This document shows, piece after piece, positions 12,676 through 23,904 of a stretch of DNA of 64,000 nucleotides (position 1 is its first letter; each line of letters begins with the position of its first letter). The stretch spans positions 166,686,709-166,750,708 of the forward strand of contig CM076997.1 in NCBI GenBank assembly GCA_039090855.1, given 5' to 3'. This DNA comes from Macrothele yani (taxonomy: Eukaryota; Arthropoda; Arachnida; Araneae; Macrothelidae). The notes under the pieces were generated by a model, which saw only the letters and a list, made by a program, of their open reading frames with translations, had not been told where the DNA came from and searched no databases. A program made the translations under genes and the position numbers.

Positions 12676-13708
12676 CACTATATTGACAAAAGTCACCGGA
12701 CAACTAGAAGAAAAACACAGCATAGAATGTATAGACGTACGGTGTCGGTCCACCTTTGGCCTTAATGCATGCACTGACCCTTCGAGACATACTTTCGACA
12801 AGGTTTTGGAACACAGCGATAGGTATGCGTTTCCATTCAGTACATAATGCTGCCGCTAACTGTTGCTTAGTAGTAGGCCTTAGTTCCGAACTTCTTATGC
12901 GGCGCTCTAATTTATCCCATAGGTGCCGTATGAGAATAATATCAAGGGTTTGTGCTGGCCAGTCCACACACGATACGGAATTGTCGTCAAACCACGCCGT
13001 AACAGTCCTTGCTTTTATGGCTCTGTGCATTATACTTCTGGTACCAACAAGGCTCGGTTCCATAGTATTGCCACAGAGTTGGTAGGGCATAATTGTCCAG
13101 AATATCGAAGTAGACGTGCTGGTTCATCAGTCCATAGGACCCGTTTCCATTGATCTGCGGTCCACGATAAATGTTCTTTACACCATGCTAAATGACGAGT
13201 AGCATTCCGAGTGGTGATGAAAGGCTTATGAGCAGCCGCACGACCACGGTAATTCACGGAATGAAGTTCTCTGCGAATGGTACGTGTACATACCGAGGTT
13301 CTAACATTTTTGCTCACCTGTACGCTGAGTTTTTGTGTAATACTTCGTCGATTAGCTGTAATGACTTTCCTGAGGCTTCGACGTCCTCTATCACTGATTT
13401 TCTTTGGTTTCCCGGTACGTTTTGATGCTTCAGGCACGCCATGTGTCCAATTATTAAGTACATGGATATCTCGGTTTCACTTATGGACAAACCACTAACA
13501 TAACACCCAACAATATTTCCTTTCTCAAGGTCAGTTCTTCCCGCTGCGACATTTTCACTCAACCTCACAGGGTAATATGATCGCGGTCAGCTGCAGGCTT
13601 GTTTTTATACCGTTTGCGCTCTACTGCGCGTCTTAACAATGCAGCGGATTCGTTCATTTGCTTTAGAAATCTGGTGACTTTAGTCCTTTGACTTTTGTCA
13701 ATACAGTG
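12676..13708 (-). mobile_element. Tc1-like DNA transposon, family 2 copy A, internally deleted
   Basis: The inverted termini read CACTATATTGACAAAAGTCA (left) and CACTGTATTGACAAAAGTCA (right, read inward). TA target sites lie at 12674-12675 and 13709-13710. The length is 1,033 bp. A second copy of the family spans 42616-46208. Comparison shows that copy A lacks the segment between the first and second catalytic aspartates, so it is an internally deleted, non-autonomous copy. Confidence 0.88.
12720..13568 (-). pseudogene. Tc1-like transposase pseudogene (family 2, copy A)
   Basis: It starts with MRLSENVAAGRTDLEKGNIVG near 13568. A frameshift near 13435 leads into KRTGKPKKISDRGRRSLRKV and CTRTIRRELH (DNA-binding region) and then VLWTDE, the first catalytic Asp. 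The coding sequence then jumps, by deletion, almost straight to LWNRALLVPEV and the C-terminal part (HLWDKLERRIR, MSRRVSACIKAKGG). The second Asp motif is damaged. SPDLN has become TLDIILIRHLWD, so the catalytic Glu is also lost. Confidence 0.8.
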
Positions 13709-13854
13709 TATATGTCCTTATTATTAATGAAAATAATTGTCAAAATTTGTCATCACGTATTGATCACCTTACAGGAAAAATCCAAATGTATTTCGACATT
13801 CGAATTGTTATGTTCATATAAATGTTGTTCTTTGAATAACTAACTGATCTCTTT

Positions 13855-14110
13855 TCCAAATATGGGAACCTAAATATGTTACTATACCCAAAAGGCTCTA
13901 TATCCATAAAGCTTATCCACTGAATTTTTACTTTTATGCTTTCCCAAATTTAGGAATGTGTGCATATGTGTTGTAATATACAAAAGTTTATGTCCATAAA
14001 TGTTTACCTTTTGGATTACTTGTCGATCAGGTTTCCACAAAATGGGAATCTAAATATGCTGAAATATGCAAATGGTTGTCCATAAATTTTATCCAATGAA
14101 ATCTGGAAAA
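13855..14110. repeat. Diverged two-copy tandem repeat, about 176-bp unit
   Basis: The blocks beginning TTTCCAAATATGGGAACC (about 13855) and TTTCCACAAAATGGGAATC (about 14031) are followed in both copies by TAAATATG and a GTCCATAAA/ATCCATAAA string. No coding signal. Confidence 0.55.
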
Positions 14111-14663
14111 TTTTATTGTTAAATTTTAGTGGCATATCAAACGCAGTCAAACTTAAAGGGAGCAAATTATTTATTTGTACGCTACTGCCACTTCTGACGT
14201 CATTTATGGACATTTTCTTTAGTTTCAAATTTGACCCCTTTTCCGGAGCCAATACCTAGAAACTGGTCTGAAATTATTATTCTCTCAAGTTCTTTCTATT
14301 GATTGTATATGGATGATATATTTCGTTGCTGCCTATAAGTAAAGTTCACTTCGTAATTTCCATGCCTTCCACCTTGATATTTCACTTTTATAATTTACCG
14401 ACTGAGTAAGAAATTTTCTTTCCAGATATATTTTAGAAAATATTTTTGTTATCAGATCAAAGTGTAGCACAATTTAATGTTTTAATGTTTCCCATGTATT
14501 GACATGTATTTAAATTTATTATCTAAATAATCTGTTTTTGCTTGTAAAGTATCTGAACAATATTTTATACAGGTTTTCAAACGCAAACATTTGGTGTTCC
14601 TATGTTGTTGAATTATGGAGTGTATATATGGGATAACAAAATCAAATTTTTAGTTTATATATA

Positions 14664-15435
14664 CAGGGTGATCTTACTTAAAGCACCCCTATTCAACGCT
14701 GTCTAGAGAGGTATTTTGCAGTCCAAATGAAACACAATTTGGAACGGTGACTTTTCAGGATCTGTGGAAGCCATTTCCTTAAACCAAAGAGTACAAAAAT
14801 ACACCACTATTGCCCTTGTAGCGCTGCCAGCAACAAATATTAGTATTTTATTTGTACAAGGAACTCATGCTATAAAGAGATACATACCTTACCGTTGCAA
14901 GGGATACAACTCAATGTGGTCCCCATTCTGACATAAAATCTGAAGGGTTTGTGTTCAATGGCCCACAGTAACTGATCATGTATGATGGTTCTCACATGCA
15001 GTGTGATACTGTCTTTCAAGGCTGCCATATTTACAGCATTTCCTTAATAATACAACATAAGTCCGGTTGTAACCACAACGAGAAATCACAAGGATTAAGA
15101 TCCGGATAACGAGGTGGCCATACTGTGCAATATGAGAAATTGAACTGCCGTGATACTGCACGTACATTACTGGAACCTTCAACACTATTCATTGACTGTT
15201 CAACAACAGCTGTGGCAACACTATCCATGACTTGTGAAGTGATTGGTTTGCAGCGCCCTGGACCTGGTTTAACTCTTAGACGTCGAGTTTCCTAGAATCG
15301 AGTGATCATTATCCCGAGATCTTGTGCAGTAAATGGTTCTCCTCGTGATTTCTTACGGCGACCGAAGTGCACCGCAGTAGTGCACCACCAGAGCATAGTA
15401 CACAGTAGCATTGGATTATCTTTTGCCTAGAATCC
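14664..15435 (-). mobile_element. Decayed IS630/Tc1-mariner superfamily transposon
   Basis: The left edge begins TACAGGGTGATCTTACTTAAAG, a terminus style common to one group of insect IS630-type elements. On the minus strand near 15060-15120 the frame reads PPRYPDLNPCDFSLW. This matches the third catalytic region (PPRSPDLTP-DFFLWG) of such transposases, followed by a region resembling the usual N-terminal order in pieces. The right end is not recognisable and may have been lost where the Penelope-like element begins. Confidence 0.6.
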
Positions 15436-15439
15436 CGCA

Positions 15440-16830
15440 CTTATTTCCTTGATAAAGGGATGGCCACATTCTTAAAACCGTTTTTACTGAAATCTGAGCG
15501 TGTTCAAAACACCTTCGCAAACTTCATTCAAAAGATATCTAGTCTAAAATTACACCAGACTGATATCATGGGTTCTTTCTATGTCGTCTCTTTGTACTCC
15601 TCTATCTCAATAAGTGAAACGTGTGATAACTTAGAAGATCTAATACTGAAATCTAACCAACCCTGTCCAGAAATAGTGCAAGAATTCAGGAAATCCTTTA
15701 ACCTGGTCACCAACAACAACTGTTTCTGCTTTGAGGGAGTAATATATAAACAGACCAGGGGAGCACCCATGGGTTCACCGATCTCGGGAATCTTAGCAAA
15801 AGCGATAATACGACCCATGGAGGAAAAGGTATTTTCAAGCTGTGTCTTAAAACCAAAAGCCTGGTTCAGATATACGGATGACATTTGCGTTGTATGGCAA
15901 CACGGAGAGCAAAGGCTGAAGAAGTTTCAGGAAGAAATTAGCTCCTTCCACCAGTCCATCGATTTTACATATGAGAAGGAAAACAACGGATCCTTACACT
16001 TCTTAGACGTTCTTCTCACCAGGAAAGGAGATGGCCAATTATACACGGAAGTATTCTACAAACCGTCAGCGTTTCCTAACGTCATCCTCCCCAGCTCCTT
16101 CTGCCCAATTTCGTATAAAACTGCCATCTTTGGATCATGGTTCAGAAGAGCATTTGTTAATTCTTCGACCATAGAAGCCAGAGAAAAAAGAAATAACAAA
16201 CATCGTTAACAAGGGGCTTTCAGCTGGGTTTTCTAGCCAAACACTGGATTCAATATGGCGGGTCCCAATGTCTAAACCCAGGACTCCTAATACCACAAGC
16301 AACAACAATTTAAGGTATTGCGGATCCATAACATATTATCCTAAGTTCTCTTTCAAGTTCAAAAACATCGTTAATAATATGGAGTAAATGAGGCTATCAA
16401 ATCTCCTGCGTCTATACACGACACGGTATCTACAAGCAAACCGCCTATAAATAAAGCAAACACAGCGGGAATTTATGACATATCCCTAATCTATCCAGAC
16501 GGCAGCACAAAGTCATACATTGGGTTAACTAAAAGGTCTTCCTGATAAAAACCAAGAAGCATAAAATAGACGTTAAAGACGGGAATACTACAATCGCTTT
16601 GTGCAGAAAAGTCATTCAAAAAGGAGTAACCCCACTTTGAAGCATGATGAAAAGAATATCTCCCTATACAAGCTATGTTGACACAGATACGAGTGAAAGT
16701 CTCGTATCGTGCCCTACCCACACCCATGCAACAAAAACTTTGTCTTATGAGATATGAGCAAGAAGGAAACAACAGGTAATTCCTCTCCGTGCCGCATAAT
16801 CACGTTTAAAACACGGACTCTACACGTGAG
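15440..16830 (+). mobile_element. Penelope-like retroelement, 5' truncated
   Basis: Holds the C-terminal two-thirds of a Penelope-type reverse transcriptase followed, after a frameshift, by a GIY-YIG-like segment. That order is diagnostic for endonuclease-bearing Penelope-like elements. No terminal repeats were recognised, so both edges are approximate. Confidence 0.8.
15460..16600 (+). pseudogene. Penelope-like reverse transcriptase/GIY-YIG endonuclease remnant
   Basis: The readable RT part (15460-16209) has the finger region (SFYVVSLYSSISI), the palm motif TRGAPMGSPISGILA, the catalytic WFRYTDDICVVW (YTDD at 15871-15882) and FLDVLLTR with the following KPS motif. A frameshift in an A run near 16180-16195 moves the rest (EITNIVNKGLSAGF...) to another frame. 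It then reaches a stop near 16385. GIYDISLIYPDGSTKSYIGL starts at 16468 and keeps both halves of the GIY-YIG nuclease signature. The element would reverse-transcribe at the target nick; this copy is dead. Confidence 0.8.
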
Positions 16831-16908
16831 CATGTCTAAACACGGACGGCGACGTGAAATGGAACTGTTTGGTTCTTTAGTATCTAATTTTTGAATTGTA
16901 GCAATATT

Positions 16909-16963
16909 GTAAGTTGCTATGTCTAAGAAGGCTTTGAAAGCCTTCTTAGACATAGCAACTTAC
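16909..16963. repeat. Perfect 55-bp palindrome
   Basis: Two 27-nt arms around a single G, beginning GTAAGTTGCTATGTC and ending in its exact complement. The motif ATTCAGCGTCTGAGTTAT follows immediately and recurs at about 17232. Confidence 0.95.
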
Positions 16964-19385
16964 ATTCAGCGTCTGAGTTATGCCTTTCGGTGGAGCGAGA
17001 AAGCTCGGCTTAAATTGTATATTAGTTCTACGTCATTAAAAGGAAGTGATTTAGTTTAAAAACGGTGTAAAGTCTTCGATAATTAAAAGCAGTGTAACTG
17101 GAAAGTTTTAAGCAAAGCAAATCTAAATAATGATGTTGTTTAGAAGTCAAATGGATTCAAGTACAGTTTTTTTCTGATTTGACCCTGACAATAATGAGGA
17201 GAGTCTGGTAAACATTTGTTTCAGTCACTTATATTCAGCGTCTGAGTTATTTTTCCCATTTGGATGAAAAAGAGTTTAGTAGAATTTGGTATTGAAGTAT
17301 TGAAGTTGGAATCATACTAACAAGATAAATCCCATAACTTGTGCTTGGTGCTATGACATGTATCTCACTAAGTACTATACGTAGTCTGTATCAGAAGGGC
17401 CCTTTGAAATAAATGGGAAAAAGACAATTCACCAGTATCGCACCTACAGTACATTTCATGTGATCATGTTACGAAACGTTCTTTTTAAATATTAAAAAGA
17501 ACAGTCATGACGACGACTTCTCGAGTGTAATTAACACGAAGTTTTTAACTTTTCCGACACGAAAATATTTTTTCGTGGGAGATTAGTAACAAACGAAAAC
17601 ATCTAGTGGAGAAACTGCGCATTATTGAAAATACATGTTATGTGCGGTGTTCTTCACATTGAATGGAACTACTTGGAAATATAATTTTTCCAACTGGTCT
17701 TATGGAATAGGTAAAACATTGTACTTCGTAAATAATACGATGTCCTCGTATTAGAGACTGTAAATGGAATTCCGTTCCTCTTACCTCTTCTAATAAAATT
17801 ATTAAAAAAGAAACATCTGTTTTGTATCGGGTAGAGTCCCAATATTTGGAGCATCTCGTTTAGACTTTTCCTAAAATGCACAGCTCAACCGCTAAGCGCT
17901 GGAAATGCATATTTGCATTTAAAACCAAAGCTTCACTTTTAAATTTTAGTGTAAAGAATATTTTGTAAATAAAAAGTGATAAAAATGTGCACATATTTTC
18001 TGCATCAAATAGTGCACAATTTTTCCATTAAGGGCAGATTTTTTTTTTATTTCGGACTATGTTTCTAAAATTTCTACTGGAGTTTTTTCCCTTCGGATTG
18101 GATGGTATTTTGCGTGTAGTTTCTTTTATTGTAATTAAGTTTTTCGTCAGACTGCCAAAAAGATTTTATCAATCGTATTTTTGCTTCTGAAAAATTAATT
18201 TAACTTTTTTATTAATTTTGGTGTCGGATTATGCTCTCTATGACCAAAACTTTGTTAATCATTACAAACCCCTAGTTGAAATACTTTATGTGTTTTAAAC
18301 CTTTGACTACTTTTGCGATTATGTTGCCACACATTCTTTTGAATCGAAATACATGCACCGTAAAATTCGGTAGTTTTTACGGGTTGTTTTTTAATATGCA
18401 CTAATGTGCATAATTAATAATGACAGAAAAATGTAAATGAACTGTTTGCCGGTCCTCTTTCGTGAACATTTTGGATTACGTATACACGACATTTCGTTGC
18501 CTATTTACTGTTACTAAGAGCTCCATGCATCTGTGGGTAAAAGTACAATTATAACGAAGATCTTTCCATTCAGACTGAAAATGCATGCTGTAATGAGTTC
18601 CACATTATTACCTTAATTCAAACCGCACGAGAATTGATGGAAATGAAAATAGGAAAAACAAAAACGGAATACTCTTGCCATAAAAGATAAAGAATAATCC
18701 CAAGATGGCTGATTTCCATTACCTTACGTACAATTTAATACTTCACTTGTTTGGAAAAGTCTTAGGGAAACGACAGTGCAAAATAGGAAAATAAAATGGA
18801 AATATCTTTCTAGATGTGTCTAACGTGTTACACAGTGCGTTACTTTCGCATTTGCTTTTGCATTTGTAAGCACTTTTGAATATGTAAGGCTTTATCACTG
18901 AGATCTTTCGGTGATAGCTGCCGGCTAATGATTGGTCTTCATTAGCTTGTGGATTAGTTGCCTGCCGTGCAGAAATTAGGAATATTTATACAAAACTGAA
19001 AATAAGTACCTCATTAGACAAACTGAGAGCATAAGCTTGTATTATTAAAAATCACAATTGCAAATTATTAAAAATCACAATTGCAAATTATAACGATGTA
19101 AAGTTAAATCTTTTGCGAAAAGCATTTTAAAGTCGCAAATTTGCATTTTCAATTTTTCGTATTAGAAAAGTATTCTTTAATCCAACCATTCACATTTCCC
19201 TCGCTTCATGTTTTTTTGTTTAACTCTTAACAGTTTCTTGATGTAGTTGTGTTCCTTTAGTTACCTTCCTTATTATTTTTTCTAGGAAATACATGCAAAT
19301 ATTTTGAGAACGCTAACTGGATGGTTTTTTCTACTCCACATTCCACAGTGAGATGCCAATTTATTGTGTACACCTATCGTCTTAA
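16964..19385. other. Intronic AT-rich sequence, no gene seen
   Basis: Apart from the 18-bp repeated string at 16964 and 17232 and a local duplication of AAATTATTAAAAATCACAATTGC near 19040-19090, nothing is recognisable. Confidence 0.6.
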
Positions 19386-19604
19386 ATACAATCGTGGCCG
19401 AAATCCCTGCACCAGCAGACTGAAAGTCAAAATTTTGATGTTTAAAGTCAACTTATCATAATGGTAAAGACAGTAATAGTAGTATAAATTGACGGGTTCT
19501 GCCTCAAGGATGCATCCTTCTAGGAGAAGGATGGGGGCGTGGCTTGCGGAAGAAGGAGCAGGGGCGTGGCAGATGACGCTAGTGTGTTGGGTCGGTGCTG
19601 CCCC

Positions 19605-19698
19605 CTAGCGGTGCTTTTCGGAACTTTCGATGAATCTTTGAGAGATGGCAACGACCGAGTGGGGGAAACGGGATGTGTACGTTGCCCCCTAGCGGTGT
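19605..19698. repeat. Paired CCCCCTAGCGGTG motif near the element tip
   Basis: GCTGCCCCCTAGCGGTGCTTTT and GTTGCCCCCTAGCGGTGTTTTT lie 80 bp apart, 130-210 bp from the element end. Both are conserved in the opposite arm (about 28345 and 28430). Conserved paired subterminal motifs are what recombinase-binding sites look like, but that role is inference. Confidence 0.6.
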
Positions 19699-20914
19699 TT
19701 TTTCTAACTTTTCTCGGGAGATTTATTGGACGTTGACAAATTTTTTGGGTCTTTCCAAAATTTATTTATTTTTTTAATTTTCTCGGGAGATTTATTAGAC
19801 TGTCAAATTTTTGAAAGAAGTTTTTTTGTCGTTTCCAATATTTTTACTCGTATTTTTTGTCCTATTTATTCTTTCTAATTTATTTTATTAAACTTATATT
19901 TTTAGAACTTGCGTGAGGTGTTATAATTTTATAGACGTTGCATTATTTTTTTAATTCTTATATTTTTCTTCCCTACAATTTTAATTTAGATGAGGAAATG
20001 CTTTGTTTGAAAAGATTTCGTTCCCGTTGATTCATGTTTCACCACGTTGTCATTTTGAGAGCCATGTGTTTTGGGATGAGTCACCATTTTCTCTTTGTCT
20101 CAGAAAATTTTGTATGACACGTGTTTTGGGATGAGTCACCATGATTGGTGACGCTGCCGTGATAGCAGACAAAACCATGACATCAGCCAACGTCGTTTTC
20201 TCCTCAGCGGGGTCGGCGGTTGACGTCCTTTGAGATTCTGTTAGACGCCTTAAGCTCCAAGACTGATTTTTTTTCAATAACTTGATCGTTTTTGCAACGA
20301 ATTTATTCCTTATTTTTTCCTCATAATTTCCCATTTTATGTCCATAATTTTTCAACTTAACGATTTTTTTTTATTTTCGTTGAGGAGACTTAACGCATTT
20401 TCAACGGACATTCTAACATAAAGACGTTTTCCAAAGTTTTGTGCTGCAGACATAATCTTAAAGCACGGTTGTTTATTAATGTATTTAGGTGTTCATGGCA
20501 TTTTCTGTTACATATTTTTAACGTTGTACCTTTTTCCACCGTACAAAGCCACAATTTTTTTTGCATAGTTAAAATGTTTATTTTTTCGTATTTTTTTTAA
20601 TTTCTTCTTGATTAATCAGTGAAATGTAGCTTTCAATGCATTACCTTAATCTTTTTTTCTAAATGCTTGCATACTCGTTAAACTTCTCGATGTACCAACA
20701 TTATTTTATTTTCTAACTTTTCAAACTAACAACTACTTTTATCGAGGCTTTATTTTTTCTGTCTATGAAGAATTTTTAAGTTTATTCTCTCAAGATATGA
20801 AAATTAATTATAACGAAATTCTTTCATCTTTCTATTGCTAAGAATTTACCTTAAAATAAGTCATGAGCTATATTTCGCTTTGTCTGATTAGAGGTGATTC
20901 ATCAATAGCATATT

Positions 20915-21170
20915 TGTGACCAGATAAGGTCACCATGCAGTTAGTGTGCTGACGCATGATGACACAGCAACACGATTCGTCGTTTCCTTGTGAGCTGACG
21001 TCATCAAAATTTCGAAAACTGATTAAACCTTGAAGGCACGAGACGATCAGATAAGGAAAGTCTCCGTGCAGTTACTGCCTGAAGCGATGACGCATGATGA
21101 CACGGCAACACGTGGAGTCGTTTCCTTGTGAGCTGACGTCATCAAAATTTCAGAAACTGTTTTAACTTCG
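20915..21170. promoter_or_regulatory. Two CRE-containing subrepeats, left arm
   Basis: Two tandem units of about 138 bp each carry GATAAGG, a GACGCATGATGACAC block and the palindrome TGACGTCA (20996-21003 and 21134-21141). TGACGTCA is the cAMP-response/ATF-type bZIP site. Both units are preserved in the other arm (TGACGTCA at 26893-26900 and 27031-27038). A promoter or enhancer role inside a mobile element is plausible but unproven. Confidence 0.5.
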
Positions 21171-21229
21171 AAATGTGTTTTTGAATATCATTCTATGTTC
21201 ACGTATTCGTCCATTGTCTTTTTTTCTAA

Positions 21230-22160
21230 CTTTACACTTCATTCTTACTGTATTTTTCCATTTCATTTCAACCAACGTTTCTTAACAACTTGATATCAGT
21301 TCTACAAGATGTGACGAAACTTCAGATTTTTAATTTTTTCCCTATGAAACTGATTTTTTTCTTACTTGCTTTTAATGTATGGTTTAATCTATTTTCCTAT
21401 CTCGCTTTTCTATGTGTGTACAAGAAATACACGGATCTACAGTAGTTAAAATTCAATTGATTTCTTTATTCTTACTGTATTTTTCCATTTCTTTCATTTA
21501 CATTAGTTAAAATTCGATTGAAACAATATTTTCTCCAGTTTTACTGTATTTTTACATTTCTTTCTATCATACGTTTTTTCTTCTCAATTCCCGCTATCTA
21601 ACTTAATCTATGTTTTGAATTTCATTCTATGTTCGAGCATTCGTCCATTATTTTATTTCAAACTTTGCAAACTGCCTCATATTTATATTCTCACTTTATT
21701 TTTTTCATTTCAACTAACGTTTCTTAACGACTTGAATTTCAGGATGTGACAAAACTTCAGATTTATTTTTTTCTCCTCTTAAACTATTTTTTTCTTACTT
21801 GCTTTAAATGTGACTTAATTATTTTTTTACATCGCTGTTTCGTGTATGTACAAGAAATATACAGATCTATAGCAGTTAAAAATTAAATTAAAACAGTATT
21901 TTCTTTATTTTTACATTTCTTTCTGACAAACATTTTTTTTTCATATTTTCCCCTATTTAACTTAATTTTGTGTTTTTGAATATCATTCTATGTTCACAAT
22001 TCAGACTTTATTTTTTCATTTCATTTCAGCCAACGTTTCTTAACGACTTGATATCACAAGATGTAGCAAAACTTCAGATATTTTTTTTTTGTTTCTTCAT
22101 GTAACGTAATATTTTTTTAAAACTCACTTTTAAGTATTCCTAAAAGCTTACATTTATGAG
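21230..22160. repeat. Diverged tandem subrepeats, inner part of left arm
   Basis: The string AACGTTTCTTAACRACTTGAT recurs at about 21273, 21717 and 22031. Each is followed by a GATGT-ACAAAACTTCAGAT block and an AGATCTACAG-AGTTAAAATT block. Unit length varies between about 310 and 445 bp, so units have gained or lost segments. Confidence 0.75.
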
Positions 22161-22595
22161 AAAAAAATGGACAACATGTGGCCTACGGTGATGATCATCT
22201 CCATTACTCATTCAGTGGATTGAGTGTGCTGGCTAAACCTTGGATACCAGTACTTCGTGAAATCAAGGATGCTGTTGAGAATGTATGTGGAGAAATATTC
22301 AATTTTGTTTTGATTACTAAGTATAAAAATGGAAATCCCTGTATTGGTTTTCACAGAGATGACGAATGTGAAATCGTAAAAAAATCATGCATTGCCTCAG
22401 TTTCTCTAGGCCAAACAAGGGACTTTGTTTTAAAAAGAGATGGTTTTCAGCCTGTCGTCATAGCTTTGGAATGTGGATCCCTTTTACAAATGCTACCCCC
22501 ACGAATGAGTCATGGTATCATGGACTGCCACGTTGCAAGAATGCTCCCAATATTCGTCTAAATCTGACACTTAGAAAGATGATAACAGGGTCACC
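22160..22595 (+). pseudogene. AlkB-like 2-oxoglutarate/Fe(II) dioxygenase, 5' incomplete and frameshifted
   Basis: The frame opens after a TGA at 22157 with no ATG, right at the inner end of the left arm, so the N-terminus seems lost or lies on an unseen exon. It reads VAYGDDHLHYSFSGLSV, an FN-x2-L-x3-Y block and GFHRDDE, which holds the iron-binding H-x-D pair (codons 22352-22360). SVSLGQTRDFVL and a GSLLQM strand follow. A one-base loss in the C run near 22497 shifts the frame. The family's second His (YHGLPRC) and the R-LNLT-RKM ending continue in the next frame. AlkB enzymes remove alkyl groups from DNA or RNA bases; ALKBH2/3-like is the closest style. Confidence 0.75.
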
Positions 22596-22812
22596 CTTAT
22601 CACCTGATTATGCAATCACGTCATCAAGAAGCGAACAACACACATGCGTGAACAAGACGAATGAGACATTGTTTCACGACCTTCCACGTTGCGAAAATGC
22701 ACCTGATGTTCGATTAAATCTGATCTTTAGAAAGATGATAACATACGCTCCTGTATCACGTGGCTATACAATCGCGTCATCACACAGTAAACAACGCGCA
22801 TGCGTCAACAAC
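22501..22812. repeat. 156-bp tandem duplication of the AlkB 3' end
   Basis: Units 22501-22656 and 22657-22812 both encode TNE--(Y/F)H-LPRC-NAP--RLNL--RKMIT and the following S-x2-x-I-SS block. The period is 52 codons, so the frame is kept. The second unit duplicates the Fe-binding His and substrate-binding Arg region. Confidence 0.85.
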
Positions 22813-22921
22813 AATTTGTTATTAGTTTTGGCCGAGGACAGACCAGCTCCCTCATTCTGTTCTCTGCCTTCGAATTCTGTGCACGTTGTGTTACCTACCT
22901 CCTCGTCGATCTGCGTTAAAC

Positions 22922-23887
22922 ATGAAGCGAACTTCTTCGTCTTCAGATTTTTCTGATGCCAAGAAAAAAGTGAGGGATGATCCGCGCTTAATGAAAGCCC
23001 GATGGAAGCTTTTAAACTATGGATGTCCTGATCGGTTTGCCGAACCTCCTCCTCACGGTATTTCATTAGAAAGCATGCCTCTTCATCATGTGTCCCTCGG
23101 GGGAAACAAAGTTGCTAAAGTGACTGATTTTTCTGGAACTGTGAGAGTGCACATTCACAGCTACACTACCAAAGGAGAAAATCTTTTTCCTACCAAATAT
23201 GGCGTGACAATATCTGCTAGAACATTCAAGAAGTTCATGTACCGCTCGCATTGTTATGACTCTCTCAACAAAATCAAAGTGATCAATAAAGAACTGTTGA
23301 TGAACTGTTCACCTTTATCTGATGGGCCTGTGTACACCTTTCAACAACTGTTCACGTGCTCCAATGATGCCTTGCAATTGAATTGTGCTTCGGTGTTCCT
23401 AACCTGGGAACAAGTCAACACGCTTCGTGATGCTTCTGAAAAGCTGTGGGACGGTATTCTACAATTACAGTTTGGAACAGTTTTTCGTGACGCAGCGAGA
23501 TTGGTATGCAGTAAATTCGGACTCGAACATACGATATCTGATCAAGACACCAATGCTCTTAAACTTGCTCTGGTCGATGCGGTTGGAAAAAACATTGCAA
23601 AAGCGTATTACTGCAGAGAATGTCATTTGCATCCTAATCTCATGCCAAACAATCAGCTGGGACATAGGTGCTTTAACGAAACAGAAGAAGACAAATGGAC
23701 TCTATGCTTTGACGAAGCATTTGCTCTTGTTGAACCCAAAACTTTGGGGGAATACTTTGGTGAGCGCCTTAAATCGCTGATACGTCCCACCATTACTCAC
23801 TTTTTCTTCGAGAACATTAATGTGAAGAAAATTCTTGTAGAAGCTCAAGAATGTGGAATACGTTGGAGCAATTTAGAGTCCAGATGA
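22922..23887 (+). CDS. PC4-like single-strand-DNA-binding protein with C2HC zinc motif
   Basis: An intact 321-codon frame from the ATG at 22922 (a non-ATG extension upstream is unlikely) to TGA. Residues 1-20 are Ser/Lys-rich, like the regulatory tail of PC4/Sub1. Residues 57-107 match the PC4 core in order: GNKVAKVTDFSGTVRVHIHSY, then a G-x3-FP-KYGVTIS turn and a helix. FLTWEQVNTLRD at 159-170 resembles the end of a second PC4-type unit. C231, C234, H248 and C250 could bind zinc. It sits 3' of the AlkB-like remnant in the same direction. PC4 proteins bind melted DNA and act in transcription or replication. The exact role here is unknown. Confidence 0.65.
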   Translation: MKRTSSSSDFSDAKKKVRDDPRLMKARWKLLNYGCPDRFAEPPPHGISLESMPLHHVSLGGNKVAKVTDFSGTVRVHIHSYTTKGENLFPTKYGVTISARTFKKFMYRSHCYDSLNKIKVINKELLMNCSPLSDGPVYTFQQLFTCSNDALQLNCASVFLTWEQVNTLRDASEKLWDGILQLQFGTVFRDAARLVCSKFGLEHTISDQDTNALKLALVDAVGKNIAKAYYCRECHLHPNLMPNNQLGHRCFNETEEDKWTLCFDEAFALVEPKTLGEYFGERLKSLIRPTITHFFFENINVKKILVEAQECGIRWSNLESR

Positions 23888-23904
23888 GAGAAAAAAGTTC
23901 TTTT

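Larger units (their letters stand above)
19478..22162 (+). repeat. Left long terminal inverted repeat (about 2.68 kb)
   Basis: The reverse complement of 25883-28565, with about 95% agreement in the outer few hundred bases by eye. The outer end is GC-rich, with AAGGATGCATCCTT, two GGGGCGTGGC strings, and two copies of CCCCCTAGCGGTG (about 19606 and 19686). The middle holds two CRE-bearing units. The inner part is a run of diverged tandem subrepeats built around GTTTCTTAAC-ACTTGAT and TCATTCTATGTTC. Confidence 0.9.
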
